A stretch of DNA of 64,000 nt from Pseudomonas sp. CBZ-4 (GTDB lineage: Bacteria > Pseudomonadota > Gammaproteobacteria > Pseudomonadales > Pseudomonadaceae). A program made the position numbers and the translations under genes. This document shows positions 61,865 to 64,000 of this stretch, one piece after another; the first letter of the stretch is position 1, and each line of letters starts with the position of its first letter. Location of the stretch: the NCBI RefSeq assembly GCF_000346755.1, contig NZ_ANNV01000067.1, forward strand, positions 1 through 64,000, in the 5' to 3' direction. The notes below the pieces were generated by a model. It saw only the letters and a program-made list of their open reading frames with translations, was not told where the DNA came from and did not search any database.

Positions 61865-62754
61865 GCTTTATTGCCTGTGACCACTTCCCGCGGGTCGGCG
61901 TGCACCAGCACTTCGGCACGCGGGTAGGCGTTATGGATCGCGTCGGCGGCCTGGTCGCTGATGGCGTGGGCCACCGACAGCGTCAACTCCCCCGGCAGCT
62001 CCAGGTGCAACTGCACAAACCAGTGGTTGCCCGAGATGCGCGTGCGCAAGTCATGGGCGCCGAGCACGCCCGGTACGCTGCGGGCCAGTTCCAGCATGTG
62101 CTGGCTCACGTCCGCCGGCAGTTCCTCATCCATCAGCACCGCAAAACTTTCCCGGGCGATCTGGATCGCACTCCACAAAATATAGGCGGCGATGCCCAGG
62201 CCGAACCACGCATCCACCTGATGAAAGCCCAGGCCGGCAATCACCAGCGCCACCAGGATGCTGCCGTTGAGCAGCAAGTCCGAGCGATAGTGCAGCGAGT
62301 CAGCCCGCACCGCATTCGAGCCGGTTTCGCGCACCACCCGGTGCTGCAGCATCAGCAAGGCCACGGTCAGCACCAGCGAAAAAATGATCACGCCAATGCT
62401 CAGCCACGGCGCGCCGACCGGTTCCGGGTGTTGCAAGCGCTCATAAGCCTGCAGCGCGATCAACACCGCACTGCCGCCGATAAACAGCGCCTGGGCCATG
62501 CCCGCCAGGGATTCCGCCTTGCCGTGGCCGTAACGGTGATCGTCATCGGCCGGCCGCAGGGCGTAATGCACGGCGATCAGATTCAGCAGCGAGGTGACGC
62601 CGTCCAGCAGCGAGTCGGTCAACCCGGCGAGCATGCTCACCGAGCCGCTGAGCCACCAGGCGATGGCCTTGGTGATGATCAGCGCACAGGCCACGCCAAC
62701 CGACGCGCGGGTGGCCAGGCGCAGGAGCCTGGCGTGTTCGGGGCTGCTGGTCAT
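61861..62754 (-). CDS. Cation diffusion facilitator (FieF/YiiP-type) metal transporter
   Basis: A 297-residue inner-membrane proton/metal antiporter with six helices. Helix 2 metal site: SMLAGLTDSLLDGVTSLLNL (D-x-x-x-D). Helix 5 site: SLHYRSDLLLNGSILVALV (H/Y-x-x-S-D pattern). Between helices is a DDDHRYGHGKAESLAGMAQA loop, a family hallmark. The cytoplasmic C-terminal domain (about 205-290) ends HAISDQAADAIHNAYPRAEV. It exports Zn, Fe or Cd in relatives. It overlaps the stop of the convergent DUF6515-like gene by 4 bp. Confidence 0.92.
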   Translation of the reverse strand: MTSSPEHARLLRLATRASVGVACALIITKAIAWWLSGSVSMLAGLTDSLLDGVTSLLNLIAVHYALRPADDDHRYGHGKAESLAGMAQALFIGGSAVLIALQAYERLQHPEPVGAPWLSIGVIIFSLVLTVALLMLQHRVVRETGSNAVRADSLHYRSDLLLNGSILVALVIAGLGFHQVDAWFGLGIAAYILWSAIQIARESFAVLMDEELPADVSQHMLELARSVPGVLGAHDLRTRISGNHWFVQLHLELPGELTLSVAHAISDQAADAIHNAYPRAEVLVHADPREVVTGNKA

Positions 62755-62769
62755 AGGCGGGTCGAATCC

Positions 62770-63189
62770 TTAGGCGGCGGGTTGCAGGCCGAGGGAGGCG
62801 AGTTGTTGCACGCTGCCCTTGAACTGGATCATGCGCGGGTCGTCCAGCGGCAGGGTGTGGCCGGTTTCTTTCTGGATGATGGATTGCAGCTTGGCGTTAT
62901 CGACCTTGCCGTCGGCGCCGATGGCTTCGTGGAGTTTCTCGGGCGCGACCTGCGCGGTTTTGCCCGGTTCGAAGTAGATCGCACCGGTGGCGAAGTCCAC
63001 GCCAAAGGCGATCAGGCCAGGGATCACGTAGAACAACAGGCCCACGGCGTCGAGCACGGCAATCGTCGGGTCGATCTTGCCATCAATCTGGCCACGGCGA
63101 TCCGGGTAGAAGATCGAACCGCAGGCCGTCAATTGGCTCAGCAGGGTGACGGCGAGGACACCGCCGATGACACGGGAAGCGATACGCAT
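62770..63189 (-). CDS. Envelope lipoprotein of unknown function
   Basis: A 139-residue lipoprotein: signal VIGGVLAVTLLSQLTACGSI with lipobox LTAC. After the Cys comes FYPDRRGQIDGKIDPTIAVL, then an apolar segment (AVGLLFYVIPGLIAFGVDFA) that could be membrane-embedded, and a short helical domain (KLHEAIGADGKVDNAKLQSI). This arrangement occurs in small gamma-proteobacterial lipoproteins sometimes called YidQ-like, with no known function. The start at ATG 63189 precedes the lipobox; the longer open frame runs back through a REPIN and is rejected. It is 15 bp upstream of the CDF gene. Confidence 0.82.
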   Translation of the reverse strand: MRIASRVIGGVLAVTLLSQLTACGSIFYPDRRGQIDGKIDPTIAVLDAVGLLFYVIPGLIAFGVDFATGAIYFEPGKTAQVAPEKLHEAIGADGKVDNAKLQSIIQKETGHTLPLDDPRMIQFKGSVQQLASLGLQPAA

Positions 63190-63257
63190 GGGGGAATCTC
63201 CTGAACATGTATTGAAAGTGACTATATGCCAGATCTGCTGAACGACGCCGATCCAAT

Positions 63258-63344
63258 GTGGGAGCTGGCTTGCCTGCGATAGCGGTGTATCAGTGCCAGA
63301 TTGGCTGGCTGACCCACCGCCATCGCAGGCAAGCCAGTTCCCAC
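63258..63344. repeat. REPIN between the lipoprotein gene and hrpB
   Basis: Inverted REP units 63258-63280 and 63322-63344 (the second has GCCAGTTCCCAC). It lies in the divergent gap upstream of both genes, an unusual location for a REPIN since it sits among promoters. Confidence 0.9.
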
Positions 63345-63443
63345 CTTTGATTGCATTCACAATTGAAGTGGGCGGCGTTTCTGAGACCGTCACCGGCACT
63401 CGGCCGTTCGCCGTTATACTCGCCGCTCTGCTTTGGAGCCAGT

Positions 63444-64000
63444 ATGAATTCGTTGCCGATCGATGATGTTTTACCCGCCCTGCGTGACGCCTTGGCGAAT
63501 CGCCATGAAGCCGTGCTGGAAGCACCGCCCGGTGCCGGTAAAACCACCCGCGTGCCGTTGGCCTTATTGAATGAGCCGTGGCTGGCCGGGCAAACCATCC
63601 TGATGCTCGAGCCCCGTCGCCTTGCCGCCCGCGCCGCCGCCGAACGGCTGGCCAGCGAGCTGGGGGAAAAGGTTGGCGAAACCGTCGGCTATCGCATCCG
63701 TCTCGACAGCAAGGTCGGCCCCAACACCCGCATCGAAGTGGTCACCGAAGGCATCCTCACCCGCCGCTTGCAGGACGACCCGGCGCTGGACGGCGTGGGC
63801 CTGCTGATCTTCGACGAGTTCCATGAACGCAGCCTCGACGCCGACCTCGCACTGGCCTTGAGCCTCAACGGCCGCGACCTGTTTCGCGACGAGCAGCCGC
63901 TGAAAATCCTGCTGATGTCCGCCACCCTTGAAGGCGAGCGCCTGTCCGGCTTGCTCGACGACGCGCCGATCCTGCGCAGCGAAGGGCGCATGTTCCCGGT
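63444..64000 (+). CDS. hrpB: ATP-dependent RNA helicase HrpB (5' part, cut by window end)
   Basis: The first 185 residues of a DExH helicase, starting [20 protein letters not shown]. Walker A is [17 protein letters not shown]; DExH box is [19 protein letters not shown]; motif III is [15 protein letters not shown]. The pattern [20 protein letters not shown] is the HrpB hallmark. It continues past the window. Despite its name it has no link to the hrp secretion system. TATACT 24 bp upstream may be its -10 element. Confidence 0.93.
   Translation, partial: MNSLPIDDVLPALRDALANRHEAVLEAPPGAGKTTRVPLALLNEPWLAGQTILMLEPRRLAARAAAERLASELGEKVGETVGYRIRLDSKVGPNTRIEVVTEGILTRRLQDDPALDGVGLLIFDEFHERSLDADLALALSLNGRDLFRDEQPLKILLMSATLEGERLSGLLDDAPILRSEGRMFP

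Noticed and set aside
63444..64000. hrpB as a sign of a type III (hrp) cluster
   Set aside because: The protein is a DExH helicase that shares only the name; Walker A and DEFH motifs show its family.

Overview
The window is a chromosomal segment of a fluorescent pseudomonad, most likely the Pseudomonas fluorescens species complex. Three things suggest this. Gene order (eutCB-eat-aldehyde dehydrogenase-regulator, mpl-ubiX, proA-nadD-rsfS-rlmH-mrdA-rodA-mltB-rlpA-dacC-lipB-lipA, holA-lptE-leuS, lnt-corC-ybeY-ybeZ-miaB, hemL-thiE-thiD-ladS, amn, hrpB) follows the P. aeruginosa PA4025 to PA3961 order as I remember it. Base composition is high GC. Intergenic spaces are seeded with about 85-bp paired REP repeats (REPINs) of the GTGGGAGCTGGCTTGCCTGC type.

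Layout. 0-8.3 kb is an ethanolamine catabolic block: ammonia-lyase subunits EutC and EutB, an APC-family permease and an NAD-dependent aldehyde dehydrogenase on the minus strand, and a divergent sigma54 enhancer-binding regulator on the plus strand. The divergent gap carries a -24/-12 promoter and two similar 18-bp inverted repeats spaced 33 bp apart, a complete sigma54 control region. 8.3-13.2 kb is an accessory insert of two large unrecognised genes, visibly AT-richer at its start. The first is preceded by a full match to the HrpL-box consensus and the second by a degenerate copy with the same 16-bp spacer. Both proteins begin with Ser/Thr/Pro/Asn-rich N-termini lacking acidic residues. I interpret them as candidate type III secreted effectors. 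No other secretion gene is in the window.

13.3-23 kb is housekeeping and envelope material: murein recycling (mpl), prFMN synthesis (ubiX), small lipoproteins, a MORN-repeat/C13-peptidase lipoprotein, a MaoC hydratase, a CidA/LrgA-LrgB pair, a Lon-N protein, a DedA-PAP2 fusion and Mpg glycosylase. 22.8-34.3 kb is a long plus-strand run for proline and NAD synthesis, ribosome silencing and modification, the elongasome (PBP2, RodA, MltB, RlpA, DacC) and lipoate synthesis. 34.4-48.7 kb has an S66 carboxypeptidase and, mostly on the minus strand, a lytic transglycosylase, a 54-codon arfA that is too short for ordinary ORF lists, holA-lptE-leuS, a YdcF protein and lnt-corC-ybeY-ybeZ-miaB. 48.7-64 kb has hemL-thiE-thiD, the LadS-type hybrid kinase, an AidB-like acyl-CoA dehydrogenase, AMP nucleosidase, RluE, an Lrp-type regulator, a possible small RNA, a CDF metal transporter and the start of the HrpB helicase.

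The most interesting items are the HrpL-box-associated effector candidates at 8.3-13.2 kb and the arfA gene at 36.8-37.0 kb. Its coding sequence contains a 12-bp hairpin followed by a short tail ending Tyr-Phe-Leu-Ala-Ala, which resembles the end of the tmRNA (SsrA) degradation tag.
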